A DNA stretch of 64,000 nt from the NCBI GenBank assembly GCA_046349315.1, contig JAXMCQ010000018.1:62001-126000 (forward strand), given 5' to 3'. This document shows positions 43,535 to 52,405 of this stretch, piece after piece. Below the pieces are notes generated by a model. That model was not told the DNA's origin. It ran no database searches and saw only the letters and a list, made by a program, of their open reading frames with translations. The translations under genes were made by a program, and so were the position numbers. Every line of letters starts with the position of its first letter. Position 1 is the first letter of the stretch. The stretch comes from JAEUMG01 sp046349315. GTDB taxonomy: Bacteria > Pseudomonadota > Alphaproteobacteria > Rhizobiales > Aestuariivirgaceae.

Positions 43535-44409
43535 GCGTCGCGGCGCAGGCCTTCGACCAGGAAATCCGTGAACAGCCGGCTTTTGGCGGTGGCCGTGTCA
43601 TCCGGATAATAGGCGCACAGCCAGTCAGGCTTCGGCTCGAATCCATCGAGAAGGCGCTGAAGCCGGCCGGATCTCATATCCTCTGTAGCAAAGTAGACGG
43701 GCAGGAGAGCAATCCCCAATCCCGCTATGGCGCCTTCGCGGATCACCTCCGCCTGGTTGCTCACAAGCCTTGGACTGACCTGGATGGGCTCAACCTGCCC
43801 GCGCAGGTGCCAGGCGATTTGCCGCCTCAGGGTACCGAGGCAAAGCGCGGGATGTTGGCCGAGGTCGCTTGGTGCCTGCGGGCGGCCATGGCGGGCAATG
43901 TAGTAGGGAGAGGCGAACAAGCCCAGTTCCACTGGTGCCAGGCGTAAGCCTTGCGGATCGCCGGTTGCCAGCTCGATGCGAAGGGAGAGGTCGAAGCCTT
44001 CCTCGCCCGGCTCGACATACCGGTCGGCGAGCACAATATCGGCCACGAGCTTGGGATGGCGCGCCATGAAGGCCGCCGCAATTCTTGCAAGCCGGCTCAT
44101 CCCGAAGGCGATCGGAGCCGCAACCCGCAGATGGCCTTCGAGGTCGTTTTGCGGTGCGGTAACCGCCCGGTCAGCCGCTGCCAGGCTGGCGAGGATCGCC
44201 TTGACCTGGTCGAGATAGGCCCTGCCGGCCTCTGTGAGTTCGACAGTCCGGGTCGTCCGGCTGAGCAATGGCGCTCCCAGCGCCTCTTCAAGCGCCGCAA
44301 TCTGCCGGCTCGCGGCAGATTTGGAAATTCCAAGTTCTGTTGCGGCGCGGGAAAACCCGGCCTCTTCGGCCACCAAAATGAAGGCATTCAGCGCCTGGAT
44401 TCTGTCCAT
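43531..44409 (-). CDS. LysR-family transcriptional regulator
   Basis: A 292-aa regulator. The winged helix-turn-helix is at about 1-60 (FILVAEEAGFSRAATELGIS, then KSAASRQIAALEEALGAPLLSRTTR), with a substrate-binding domain after it. Sequence type resembles the CrgA/DsdC-like group that controls neighbouring reductases. It is divergent from the FMN reductase gene, with a perfect inverted repeat in the 113-bp gap, so that gene pair is the likely target. Confidence 0.92.
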   Translation of the reverse strand: MDRIQALNAFILVAEEAGFSRAATELGISKSAASRQIAALEEALGAPLLSRTTRTVELTEAGRAYLDQVKAILASLAAADRAVTAPQNDLEGHLRVAAPIAFGMSRLARIAAAFMARHPKLVADIVLADRYVEPGEEGFDLSLRIELATGDPQGLRLAPVELGLFASPYYIARHGRPQAPSDLGQHPALCLGTLRRQIAWHLRGQVEPIQVSPRLVSNQAEVIREGAIAGLGIALLPVYFATEDMRSGRLQRLLDGFEPKPDWLCAYYPDDTATAKSRLFTDFLVEGLRRDA

Positions 44410-44437
44410 CGCGCATTAATAGCACAATGGGAGCCAA

Positions 44438-44462
44438 TATTGTTGCAAAAAATGCAACAATA
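44438..44462. promoter_or_regulatory. LysR operator (10-bp perfect inverted repeat, T-N11-A)
   Basis: Arms TATTGTTGCA and TGCAACAATA around AAAAA; the inner TTGCA-N5-TGCAA gives T-N11-A. It is 29 bp from the LysR start and 61 bp from the reductase start, in the expected position for autorepression and activation. Confidence 0.8.
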
Positions 44463-44522
44463 GCTTTCACTTGGCCTTGCTGGGCTTTCGGTGCAGTCTG
44501 AGGCCCCGCTACAGAGGACCTC

Positions 44523-45065
44523 ATGAAAATACTGGCCATTTCCGGCGCCCTGCGCAAAGGCTCCACCAATACGGCGTTGCTTCACACCGTGAAGAAGCTC
44601 GCTCCCGAGGGCATTGAGATCGAGATTGTGACCCTGCACGGCATTCCGCTCTACGACGGCGATCTCGAAGCCGACAAAGGAATCCCGGACAGCGTCTTGA
44701 AACTGAAAGAGCGCATCCGCGCCGCCGACGCGGTGATCATCGCCACGCCGGAATATAATTTCTCGATACCGGGCGTGCTCAAGAACGCCACCGACTGGCT
44801 GTCGCGCGACGGCAACCCCTTCAAATGGAAGCGGGTCGGCGTGATGGGGGCTTCCGGTGGCCCGATCGGCACGGCGCGCTCGCAATATCACCTGCGCCAG
44901 AATTTGCAGGCTTTGGAGGCGATTGTGATGCCGAAACCGGAGGTTTTCGTCACCAATTCGGCCTCCAAATTCGATGAAAAAGGCGATCTGAACGACGAGC
45001 CGACCCGCAAAGTCATCGAAACCTGGCTCAAGCACTTCAAGGAATGGGTCGAAAACAAGCCATGA
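44523..45065 (+). CDS. NADPH-dependent FMN reductase / quinone reductase
   Basis: A 180-aa flavodoxin-like oxidoreductase of the ChrR/YieF group. The FMN phosphate loop is SGALRKGSTNTALLH (about 7-21). The conserved TPEYNFSIPGVLKNATDWLSR (in parts) and GASGGPIGTARSQYHLRQ complete the site. Likely role: two-electron reduction of quinones, nitro compounds or metals under LysR control. It overlaps the FAH-family gene by ATGA, so the two form an operon. Confidence 0.92.
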   Translation: MKILAISGALRKGSTNTALLHTVKKLAPEGIEIEIVTLHGIPLYDGDLEADKGIPDSVLKLKERIRAADAVIIATPEYNFSIPGVLKNATDWLSRDGNPFKWKRVGVMGASGGPIGTARSQYHLRQNLQALEAIVMPKPEVFVTNSASKFDEKGDLNDEPTRKVIETWLKHFKEWVENKP

Positions 45066-45739
45066 ATTTTGCTTTCCCGCCGCGCCCGCAAGCGTTTCTT
45101 CCGATCGCTGGAAGCGCTGCGGTTTTCCCGGTCCATCGCATCTTCTGCGTTGGGCGAAACTATGCCGCCCATGCCACTGAAATGGGTGGCGATCCGAACC
45201 GCGAGGAGTCGTTTTTCTTCGCCAAAAACCCCGACAATCTCGTCATAAATGACGGCGATTTCCCCTATCCGAGCCGCTCAGAAGACGTCCATCACGAGAT
45301 CGAATTGCTGATCGGTCTGACGCGCGGCGGGCGCGAAATTCCCCTCAAAAACGCGCTTGAATGCGTCGGATTCTATGGCGTAGGCCTCGATATGACACGC
45401 CGCGATCTGCAGGCCGAATGCAAGAAGCACGGCCGGCCCTGGGAAATTGCCAAGGCTTTCGACCACTCCGCGCCGTGCTCGGATTTGCACGCCATGGCTC
45501 ACCCCTCAGCAGGGGCAATCTGGCTCGATGTGAATGGCGAGCGCCGGCAGACCGGCGACCTCAACCAGATGATCTGGAAAGTGCCCGAAATCGTCGCCTA
45601 TCTTTCGGGTCTGTTCGAGCTTTTCCCGGGCGACCTGATCATGACCGGAACGCCCTCAGGCGTCGGCCCAGTCAAGCGCGGCGACCGCCTCCACGGGCAT
45701 GTGGAAGGCATCGGCGACGTCAAAACCAAAGTTGTATAG
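45062..45739 (+). CDS. Fumarylacetoacetate hydrolase family protein
   Basis: A 225-aa hydrolase of the FAH/MhpD fold. The opening IFCVGRNYAAHATEMGG, the metal ligands in HHEIELLIGL, and the end IMTGTPSGVGPVKRGD are diagnostic. Members cleave acylpyruvates or related C-C bonds, or act as oxaloacetate decarboxylase or isomerase. The start ATG at 45062 overlaps the reductase stop by 4 bp. The frame's upstream TTG/GTG-type start at 45044 is less likely. The pairing with a quinone reductase suggests aromatic compound turnover. Confidence 0.9.
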   Translation: MNFAFPPRPQAFLPIAGSAAVFPVHRIFCVGRNYAAHATEMGGDPNREESFFFAKNPDNLVINDGDFPYPSRSEDVHHEIELLIGLTRGGREIPLKNALECVGFYGVGLDMTRRDLQAECKKHGRPWEIAKAFDHSAPCSDLHAMAHPSAGAIWLDVNGERRQTGDLNQMIWKVPEIVAYLSGLFELFPGDLIMTGTPSGVGPVKRGDRLHGHVEGIGDVKTKVV

Positions 45740-45744
45740 ACTGC

Positions 45745-46413
45745 CTAAGCCGAAAGGCTGGTTGCCGCGGTGCGAAGCGTCTTGATGTTGCGCGCGTAAT
45801 CGGGCGTTGCAAACACGGCTGATCCTGCAACCAGGACCTGCGCTCCTGCTTTCGCCGCCCGCCCGGCAGTCTCAGGATGGATACCGCCATCGACTTGGAG
45901 CTCGATGTCTCGCCCTTGCAGCATGGCGCGAACCTGCGAGATCTTCGGCAGCATTGCCTCAATAAAGGCCTGGCCGCCGAAACCGGGATTGACGGTCATA
46001 ACCAATACGAGATCGAGCCGGTCCAGCACCCATTCGATGGCCGAAGGCGGCGTCGCCGGATTGATCGCCACACCCGCCTTCTTGCCCAATCCGCGAATGA
46101 CCTGGAGCGACCGGTCGAGATGCGGCCCTGCTTCGGCGTGGACGGTGATCCGGTCGGCGCCCGCCTCGGCAAAAGCCTCGAGCATGGGATCGACCGGGCT
46201 GATCATCAGGTGAACGTCGAAAGGCTTCTTGGTGATGCCGCGGATCGCCTTCACCACCGGCGGCCCGAAAGTGAGGTTGGGCACGAAATGCCCGTCCATC
46301 ACGTCGATATGGATCCAGTCGGCGCCGTCCTTGTCGAGCTTCTTCACATCCTCGCCGAGCCGGGCAAAATCCGCCGACAGGATCGACGGCGCTATCAGCA
46401 CCTTGTGCGTCAT
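45745..46413 (-). CDS. rpe: Ribulose-phosphate 3-epimerase
   Basis: TIM-barrel enzyme of 222 aa that interconverts ribulose-5-P and xylulose-5-P. Motifs are [37 protein letters not shown] (His and Asp metal ligands), [15 protein letters not shown] and the phosphate site VDGGIHPE followed by GSAVFA. It lies 6 nt after gap, presumably in one operon for the Calvin/pentose phosphate pathways. Confidence 0.95.
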   Translation of the reverse strand: MTHKVLIAPSILSADFARLGEDVKKLDKDGADWIHIDVMDGHFVPNLTFGPPVVKAIRGITKKPFDVHLMISPVDPMLEAFAEAGADRITVHAEAGPHLDRSLQVIRGLGKKAGVAINPATPPSAIEWVLDRLDLVLVMTVNPGFGGQAFIEAMLPKISQVRAMLQGRDIELQVDGGIHPETAGRAAKAGAQVLVAGSAVFATPDYARNIKTLRTAATSLSA

Positions 46414-46419
46414 GCGCCC

Positions 46420-47427
46420 CTAGATCAGTTTGCCCATGGCGACTGCCGTATCGGCCATGCGGTTCGAGAAGCCCCATTCATTATCGTACCAGGAGAGCAC
46501 CGAAACGAATGTGCCGTCGAGCACCTTGGTCTGGTCGATCGCGAAGATCGATGAATGCGCATCGCCATTGAAGTCGATCGACACATTCGGCGCCTTGGTG
46601 AAGCCGAGAATGCCCTTGAGCTGTTGACTGGCCGCGCGTTCGATCGCGCCGTTCACTTCTTCGACCGTAGTCTTCCGCTTGGCGACGAATTTGAGGTCGA
46701 TCACCGACACATTGGGCGTCGGCACACGGATGGAGATGCCGTCAAGCTTGCCCTTGAGTTCCGGAAGCACGAGACCGACCGCTTTCGCAGCCCCCGTCGT
46801 TGTCGGAATCATGGAAAGCGCCGCAGCACGGGCCCGGAAAAGGTCCTTGTGCATCTGGTCGAGTACCGGCTGGTCGTTGGTATAGGCATGAACCGTCGTC
46901 ATGAGACCATGTTCGATGCCGACCGCATCATTCAGCACCTTGGCGACCGGAACGAGGCAGTTGGTCGTGCAGGACGCGTTGGAGACGACCAGGTCTTCCT
47001 TCTTGAGCTTGTCGTGGTTGATGCCATAGACGACGGTCAGATCGGCTCCCTCGGCGGGCGCGGAAACGAGCACGCGCTTGGCGCCGGCGGTCAGATGCGC
47101 CGAAGCCTTGTCCTTGGACGTGAAGATACCGGTGCATTCAAGCGCGATATCGACATTGAGCTCCTTCCAGGGGAGCTGCGCCGGATCCTTGATCGCGGTG
47201 ACCTTCACCTTGCCTTCGCCGACGCTGATCGTATCGCCTTCGACCGTCACTTTGTGAGGGAAGCGGCCATGCACGGAATCGAAGCGCAACAGATGCGCAT
47301 TGGTCTCGACCGGACCCAGATCGTTGACGGCGACGATGTGAATGTCTTTGCGGCCGGACTCGAATACGGCGCGCAGAATGTTGCGCCCGATACGCCCGAA
47401 CCCGTTGATAGCCACGCGAACCGCCAT
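46420..47427 (-). CDS. gap: Glyceraldehyde-3-phosphate dehydrogenase, type I
   Basis: A 335-aa glycolytic/gluconeogenic enzyme. The NAD loop is [10 protein letters not shown], the catalytic Cys is in [10 protein letters not shown], His follows in [11 protein letters not shown], and the C-terminus has [16 protein letters not shown] at 47427 has AGGAGGG upstream, whereas the eight-residue-longer start at 47451 does not. It lies directly before rpe. No prkA or rbcL is visible in the window. Confidence 0.96.
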   Translation of the reverse strand: MAVRVAINGFGRIGRNILRAVFESGRKDIHIVAVNDLGPVETNAHLLRFDSVHGRFPHKVTVEGDTISVGEGKVKVTAIKDPAQLPWKELNVDIALECTGIFTSKDKASAHLTAGAKRVLVSAPAEGADLTVVYGINHDKLKKEDLVVSNASCTTNCLVPVAKVLNDAVGIEHGLMTTVHAYTNDQPVLDQMHKDLFRARAAALSMIPTTTGAAKAVGLVLPELKGKLDGISIRVPTPNVSVIDLKFVAKRKTTVEEVNGAIERAASQQLKGILGFTKAPNVSIDFNGDAHSSIFAIDQTKVLDGTFVSVLSWYDNEWGFSNRMADTAVAMGKLI

Positions 47428-47499
47428 GAAACCCTCCTGTCGAACCGCCAAAACGCGAACCGGGGGTCTTATAACCGACCTGCGTGACGATGAAAGGGG

Positions 47500-48012
47500 C
47501 TATTCGCCGCGTGTTTTACCGGCCTTGGCCTCGGCCGGAGGCTCATTGCCGGGGGTGAGGAAGCGCAGGATTGTGAGCACGATGAGGGCCAGCACGGTGG
47601 CGATCGCGCCAAGCGTGTAGTAGCCCGCGCCTGCGGCGAGCCCGAGCGCGCCGGCAAGCCAGAGCCCGGCGCCGGTCGTTACCCCCTCGACGCTGCCGCG
47701 CCTCTGGATGATCGAGCCGGCGGCGAGGAAGGCAACGCCCGCCGTCACCGCCTCGATGATCCGGATCGGGTCGCCTTTGAGACCGTCGCCGGATTGGCCG
47801 TCGAAGACTTGGGCCAGCTCGAAGGTGATGATGGTGAAGGCGGCGGCCGCAAGCGCGACGAGCATGTGGGTCCTGAGACCGGCGGGGCGCGCGGTCACCT
47901 CACGGTCGATGCCGACGATCGCGCCGAACACCATCGCCACGAACAGACGACCGAGCACTTTGACTTCCGGAATTCGCGTCGGCTCGTATCCAAGGCTCGC
48001 GAGCCAATCCAT
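47500..48012 (-). CDS. MgtC/SapB-family membrane protein
   Basis: A 170-aa protein with four to five hydrophobic helices in the MgtC fold. Conserved segments are LFVAMVFGAIVGIDREVTAR (RE pair), AGLRTHMLVALAAA and FLAAGSIIQRRGSVEGVTTGAGLW (in parts; family consensus GxIxxxGxxVxGLTTAA). ATG at 48012 has GGAGG 5 nt upstream, which the ATG at 48039 lacks. There is no C-terminal ACT-like domain, unlike MgtC itself. Function is unknown outside virulence-related ATP synthase control. Confidence 0.88.
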   Translation of the reverse strand: MDWLASLGYEPTRIPEVKVLGRLFVAMVFGAIVGIDREVTARPAGLRTHMLVALAAAAFTIITFELAQVFDGQSGDGLKGDPIRIIEAVTAGVAFLAAGSIIQRRGSVEGVTTGAGLWLAGALGLAAGAGYYTLGAIATVLALIVLTILRFLTPGNEPPAEAKAGKTRGE

Positions 48013-48070
48013 GTCGTCCTCCACCTTGCGCGTGGCCATGAACGCGAAACCGTAAAGAGAGTTCCGGTTT

Positions 48071-48193
48071 TCCCTCCCCCTTGTGGGGAGGGATCAAGGG
48101 TGGGGGTCAAAAGTGCCTGTAAGAATTGCTTCGTGCAATCAAGTCCAGGTCGGCGCAACCCCCACCCCAACCCTCCCCACAAGGGGGAGGGGG
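48071..48193. repeat. Intergenic palindromic repeat, family B copy 1
   Basis: A 123-bp element with end arms CCCTCCCCCTTGTGGGGAGG and its reverse complement, next to GGGTGGGGG and CCCCCACCCC. It lies between the potI-like stop (48198) and the start of the divergent MgtC gene. The same element occurs at 60512-60637. Confidence 0.85.
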
Positions 48194-48197
48194 AATG

Positions 48198-49037
48198 TTA
48201 CTTATTCGCTGCGATCGCCATCTGGATGTCGCGTTCGCGCTGCTTCTCGGCGCGGTGCATGAGCACGCCGGCGATTGCCACACCGACACCGACGACCACC
48301 ACGATGATCGTCGCCAGTGCGTTGATGTCGGGCGTCACGCCGAGCTTGACCTTGCCCCAGATATAGATCGGCAAAGTCGTCGTGCCGGGTCCGTTGGTGA
48401 GGCTGGTGATGACGACGTCATCGAGCGACAAAGTGAAAGCGAGAAGCCACCCCGAGATCATGGCCGGCGCGATGATCGGCAATGTCACATCGAAAAGGAC
48501 CTGGAAAGGCTTTGAGCCTAGGTCCATGGCGGCTTCTTCGAGCGAGCGGTCCATCGAGGAAAGCCGCGACTGCACCACGACGGCGACATAGGACATCGAG
48601 AAGGTGGTATGTGCGATGGTGACCGTCGTGACGCCGCGCCCATTCGGCCAGCCGATCAATTGCTGCATGAAGACGAAGAGCAGGAGCATCGAAACGCCGG
48701 TAATGACCTCCGGCATGACGAGCGGCGCCGAGACGAGGCCCGAAAACAAGGTGCGCCCGCGAAACCGCGAGAACCGTGCGATCGCCATGCCCGCCATGGT
48801 GCCGAGGACGGTTGCAAAGGTCGCACTCATCACTGCGATCTCGAGTGACAGGAGTGCTGCATCGAGCACCTGGCTGTTATTGAAGAGCTTGCCGTACCAT
48901 TGTGTCGAAAACCCGCCCCACACCGTCGCCAATCGCGACTTGTTGAACGAGAAGAAGATCATCGAGATGATCGGAATGTAGAAAAAGGCAAAGCCGAAAG
49001 CGAGGCAGGTGATGAGGAAGTTCGAGCGCTTGCCCAT
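48198..49037 (-). CDS. potI: Spermidine/putrescine-type ABC transporter permease, PotI-like
   Basis: A 279-aa inner-membrane permease with six helices. ATG at 49037 shares one base with the stop of the upstream permease gene; the longer frame to 49139 lies inside that gene. Core motifs are LVSAPLVMPEVITGVSMLLL and the EAA loop EEAAMDLGSKPFQVLFDVTLP. It forms the channel together with the PotH-like subunit. Confidence 0.9.
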   Translation of the reverse strand: MGKRSNFLITCLAFGFAFFYIPIISMIFFSFNKSRLATVWGGFSTQWYGKLFNNSQVLDAALLSLEIAVMSATFATVLGTMAGMAIARFSRFRGRTLFSGLVSAPLVMPEVITGVSMLLLFVFMQQLIGWPNGRGVTTVTIAHTTFSMSYVAVVVQSRLSSMDRSLEEAAMDLGSKPFQVLFDVTLPIIAPAMISGWLLAFTLSLDDVVITSLTNGPGTTTLPIYIWGKVKLGVTPDINALATIIVVVVGVGVAIAGVLMHRAEKQRERDIQMAIAANK

Positions 49038-50005
49038 CAGTTTCGCGCCTCGGCGCGTGTCGCCATGTTGTTGTAAATCATGATCGGCACGACGAGCAGC
49101 ACCAGCAAAGCGACCGAGACCGTGGACGCCATCGGCCAATCCCGGTTGAGGCCGAATTCATCATTGATCATGCGCCCGATCATCGGATTGTCGGCACGCC
49201 CGACCAGCGTCGGGATGACGAGCTCGCCCGAGGCCGGGATGAAGACCAGGAGCGCACCGGCAACGATTCCCGGCAATGACAAGGGGAGAGTAACGTCCTT
49301 GAAAACCTGCATCGGTCGCGAGCCCAGATCCATCGCCGCTTCATTGAGCGTGTAGTCGAGCTTTTCGAGATTTGCGTAGAGCGGCAGGATCATGAAGGGC
49401 AGGTAGGAATAGACGATGATCAGCACGACCGCGAAATTCGTGTTCATCATCGGGATGTTGTTGATCGTGCCGAAAGCTCCGAACAACATGTTGTAGATCG
49501 AGGTGAGCCCGCGATTGAACCAGCTGTTGTTGGAGAGCAATCCGATCCAGGCATAGACGCGCAACAGGAACGACGTCCAGAATGGCAGGATCACCAGGAG
49601 CAAGAGGATATTGCGCCACGCGCCGCGCGCCCGTGCAATGCCGAGCGCCATCGGATAGCCGATGATAAGGCAGAGGACAGTCGCGAAAGCCGCGTTGATG
49701 ATCGAAACGATATAGGCTTGGAGGTAGCGCCCGTCCGTGAACAGGCGATGGTAATTGTCGAGGACGATATAAGGCCACTGCGCGTTATATTCGAAGGGCG
49801 GCTGCGCGATCAGCGATCGCGCAAAGCTCATCGCAAAGACGATGAAGAAGGGAAGCAGGAAGAAGAACAATAGCCAGACATAAGGAATGGCAACGATGAA
49901 ATCGCGCCACGCCTTGCGGTCGAGCCAGACCTTGAAACCCTTGCCCTTCGGAAGCTCCGCTTCCGGACCGGTTAATGCGCCCGCCGGCGCCGCCACCCCT
50001 GCCAT
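49037..50005 (-). CDS. potH: Spermidine/putrescine-type ABC transporter permease, PotH-like
   Basis: A 322-aa permease. Typical PotH features are the N-terminal extension before helix 1 and LLLVILPFWTSFLLRVYAWI, with EAA loop NEAAMDLGSRPMQVFKDVTLP. It lies 3 nt after the ATPase gene. Confidence 0.9.
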   Translation of the reverse strand: MAGVAAPAGALTGPEAELPKGKGFKVWLDRKAWRDFIVAIPYVWLLFFFLLPFFIVFAMSFARSLIAQPPFEYNAQWPYIVLDNYHRLFTDGRYLQAYIVSIINAAFATVLCLIIGYPMALGIARARGAWRNILLLLVILPFWTSFLLRVYAWIGLLSNNSWFNRGLTSIYNMLFGAFGTINNIPMMNTNFAVVLIIVYSYLPFMILPLYANLEKLDYTLNEAAMDLGSRPMQVFKDVTLPLSLPGIVAGALLVFIPASGELVIPTLVGRADNPMIGRMINDEFGLNRDWPMASTVSVALLVLLVVPIMIYNNMATRAEARN

Positions 50006-50008
50006 GAT

Positions 50009-51160
50009 CTAGTCCTTGAGTAGGATTGCCGCCGAAGGCTCGAAGGAAAGATAGACGTCGTCTTCCCACACCGCGACCCGCTCGCCCTCGCTGGCGCGCC
50101 GTTCATTCACCCTGTTGACCCGCACCAGCGTGTTGCTCGGCAGTTTCACGCGATAAAGCGAGTCCTTTCCGAAATAGCCGAGATCGGTGACCTTGCCGGA
50201 AAGTACATTGAGCCCGTTGGTCGGCTTGTGGCGGTCGATGCTGATCTTCTCGGGCCTGACCGCCACCGAAACCTTCGACCCGACCGGAAGCGCCTCGTCG
50301 CAGGCGACGTCGACTTCAGTGCCCCACGCCTCGCAGGCAACGACTGCCTTGCCGTTCCCGGCATAATTGACGGTGCCTTCGCACAAATTGATCGAGCCGA
50401 TGAAATCGGCGACGAAGCGCGACTTGGGGAATTCATAGATATCGGTCGGCGTGCCGGTCTGGCGGATCTCGCCCTTGTCCATAACCGCGATGCGGGTGGC
50501 GAGCGTCATCGCTTCTTCCTGGTCGTGCGTCACGACGACGAAGGTGATGCCGGTCTTCTCCTGGATGTTCATGATCTCGAACTGCGTCTGCTCGCGTAGT
50601 TTCTTGTCGAGCGCGCCGAGCGGCTCGTCGAGGAGCAGCAGTTTGGGCTGGCGGGCGAGTGCTCGCGCAAGCGCCACGCGCTGACGCTGGCCGCCCGACA
50701 GTTGGTGCGGCTTCCTTTGGGCGAGCGGTGTCAACTGCACGAGGTCGAGCATCGCCTTGACGCGATCCTTCCTCTGCGCATCGCTCATCGTCTCGTGCTT
50801 GAGACCGTAACCCACATTCTTCTCCACGCTCATATGCGGGAACAGTGCGTAGGACTGAAACATCATGTTGACCGGTCGCTCATAGGGCGGAATGTCGGTC
50901 ATGTCCTGGCCGTCGATGAAGACGCGGCCTTTGGTCGGCTGCTCGAAGCCGGCCAGCATGCGCAGCAATGTCGTCTTGCCGCAGCCCGAGCCGCCGAGAA
51001 GCGCGAAGAGTTCGCCCTTGTAGATGTCGAGCGACACATTGTTGACGGCGGTGAAGGGACCGAATTTCTTGGTAACGCCGTCGATGCGGATGAAGGGCTT
51101 GGCGGTTGGGTCGAGCCAGGCTGGTTTGGCCTGGGCCGGGGCGGTGTCTTGCGCGTTCAT
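50009..51160 (-). CDS. potG: Spermidine/putrescine-type ABC transporter ATPase, PotG-like
   Basis: A 383-aa ATPase with a C-terminal TOBE domain. Walker A is GGSGCGKTT (56-64), signature LSGGQRQRVALARALA, and Walker B LLLLDEPLGALD. The TOBE region (about 290-375) includes SVAVRPEKIS. A Rho-independent terminator lies between potF and this gene, so ATPase and permeases are probably made in smaller amounts than the binding protein. Confidence 0.92.
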   Translation of the reverse strand: MNAQDTAPAQAKPAWLDPTAKPFIRIDGVTKKFGPFTAVNNVSLDIYKGELFALLGGSGCGKTTLLRMLAGFEQPTKGRVFIDGQDMTDIPPYERPVNMMFQSYALFPHMSVEKNVGYGLKHETMSDAQRKDRVKAMLDLVQLTPLAQRKPHQLSGGQRQRVALARALARQPKLLLLDEPLGALDKKLREQTQFEIMNIQEKTGITFVVVTHDQEEAMTLATRIAVMDKGEIRQTGTPTDIYEFPKSRFVADFIGSINLCEGTVNYAGNGKAVVACEAWGTEVDVACDEALPVGSKVSVAVRPEKISIDRHKPTNGLNVLSGKVTDLGYFGKDSLYRVKLPSNTLVRVNRVNERRASEGERVAVWEDDVYLSFEPSAAILLKD

Positions 51161-51192
51161 AAGCCTGCTTCGTGCATGTGCTTCGGGGAACG

Positions 51193-51222
51193 AAAAACCC
51201 GGCGGAACGAGGTCCCGCCGGG
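51193..51222 (-). terminator. Terminator between potF and potG
   Basis: On the minus strand an 8-bp stem CCCGGCGG/CCGCCGGG with a 9-nt loop is followed by TTTTT. It begins 11 nt after the potF stop. On the plus strand a weaker T-rich tail also follows. Confidence 0.85.
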
Positions 51223-51232
51223 CTGTTTTCTC

Positions 51233-52348
51233 TTATGATCCGGAGCCTGTCTTGATGTCGCTCCAGGCTCTTGTCCGGGCCCGTTCGAGCTCCTGGCTCA
51301 ATGTCTTCTGCGTCCACAGGCGCTTGCGCAGTTCGGCGTCCGGATAGACCGCCGGATCATTCAGCACCGCCGCATCGACGAACTTGTCGGCCGCCTTGTT
51401 GGCATTGGCGTAATTGGTGAAGTTGGTGCACTTCGCGATCACTTCCGGCTCAAGCATGTAGTTGATCCAGGCGAAAGCGTTGTCACGATTGGGGGCATCG
51501 TTCGGCACGCACCAGATGTCGAACCAGGTCGGGCAGCCCGAATTTGGCACGCGATAGGCAAGGTTGATCTCGACGCCGGCTTCCGAGGCGCGCGATTTGG
51601 CGGTGGCATAATCGCCCGACCAGTCGTTGATGTAGCACAATTCCTTGTTCGGAATGGCGTTCAGGTAATTCGCGTTGTCGAAGGTCTTGATGTACTGCCG
51701 GACCGGCTTGAAAGCTTCGACGACGGCCTTGAAATCATCCGGATTGGTGGTGTTGGGATCCTTGCCGAGATAGGCAAGCACCATCGGCACGACGTCGCCC
51801 GGCGAATCGAGGATCGAGATGCCGCAATCGGCGAGCTTGGCGGCATTTTCCGGTTTGAACAGCAAGTCGAAGGAGCTGAGATCGGCATTCGGCAATCGCT
51901 CTTTGATCATATCGACATTATAGGTGATGCCGGTCGTGCCCCACATATAGGGGATGCCGTATTGGTTATCCTTATCCCAGCCCTCGAGCACTTTCATGAT
52001 GTCGGGGTCGAGATTGGACATCAGCGGCAATTTCGACTTGTCGAGCTTCTGATAGACCTTGGCTTCGACGAAGCGCTCGAGCGTCGAGCCGGCCTGGATG
52101 ACGGCATCATAGCCTGTCGAGCCGGCGAGCATCTTGGCTTCCATCGCCTCGGTCGAATCGTAGGTGTCGTAGACCGGCTTGATGCCGGTGGCCTTTTCAA
52201 AGTCATCCAGCGTGGTTTCGCCGATGTAATCGGTCCAGTTATAGATATGGACGACGCCTGCATCGGCGCGGGCCCGGCGTACATAGGGCATGGCGAGCAG
52301 TGAAGCCCCGCCCAATAGCGTTAAAGCCGAACGTCTTGTGGTCTTCAT
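51233..52348 (-). CDS. potF: Spermidine/putrescine-type periplasmic binding protein, PotF/PotD-like
   Basis: A 371-aa exported binding protein. Signal: MKTTRRSALTLLGGASLLAM with a twin-arginine pair, cleaved near RRARA-DAG. Mature motifs VVHIYNWTDYIGETTLDDFEKATGI (in parts) and YMWGTTGITYNVD are typical. ATG at 52348 has GGGAGG upstream; the nominal TTG at 52351 would add one residue. The ligand may be a polyamine or another organic cation. A palindromic operator (52386-52405) lies 38 bp upstream. Confidence 0.92.
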   Translation of the reverse strand: MKTTRRSALTLLGGASLLAMPYVRRARADAGVVHIYNWTDYIGETTLDDFEKATGIKPVYDTYDSTEAMEAKMLAGSTGYDAVIQAGSTLERFVEAKVYQKLDKSKLPLMSNLDPDIMKVLEGWDKDNQYGIPYMWGTTGITYNVDMIKERLPNADLSSFDLLFKPENAAKLADCGISILDSPGDVVPMVLAYLGKDPNTTNPDDFKAVVEAFKPVRQYIKTFDNANYLNAIPNKELCYINDWSGDYATAKSRASEAGVEINLAYRVPNSGCPTWFDIWCVPNDAPNRDNAFAWINYMLEPEVIAKCTNFTNYANANKAADKFVDAAVLNDPAVYPDAELRKRLWTQKTLSQELERARTRAWSDIKTGSGS

Positions 52349-52385
52349 CAACTAAACCTCCCGGGTTTTGAGCTCTGGCCGGCCC

Positions 52386-52405
52386 TATTGAATACCGGTT
52401 CAATA
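52386..52405. promoter_or_regulatory. Palindromic operator upstream of potF (TTGAA-N6-TTCAA)
   Basis: TATTGAATACCGGTTCAATA has perfect 7-bp inverted arms TATTGAA/TTCAATA. On the minus strand it reads TATTGAACCGGTATTCAATA and matches the site at 55087-55106 in the ATTGAACCGG...TTCAA core. It fills the gap between the dehydrogenase stop and potF. Confidence 0.7.
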
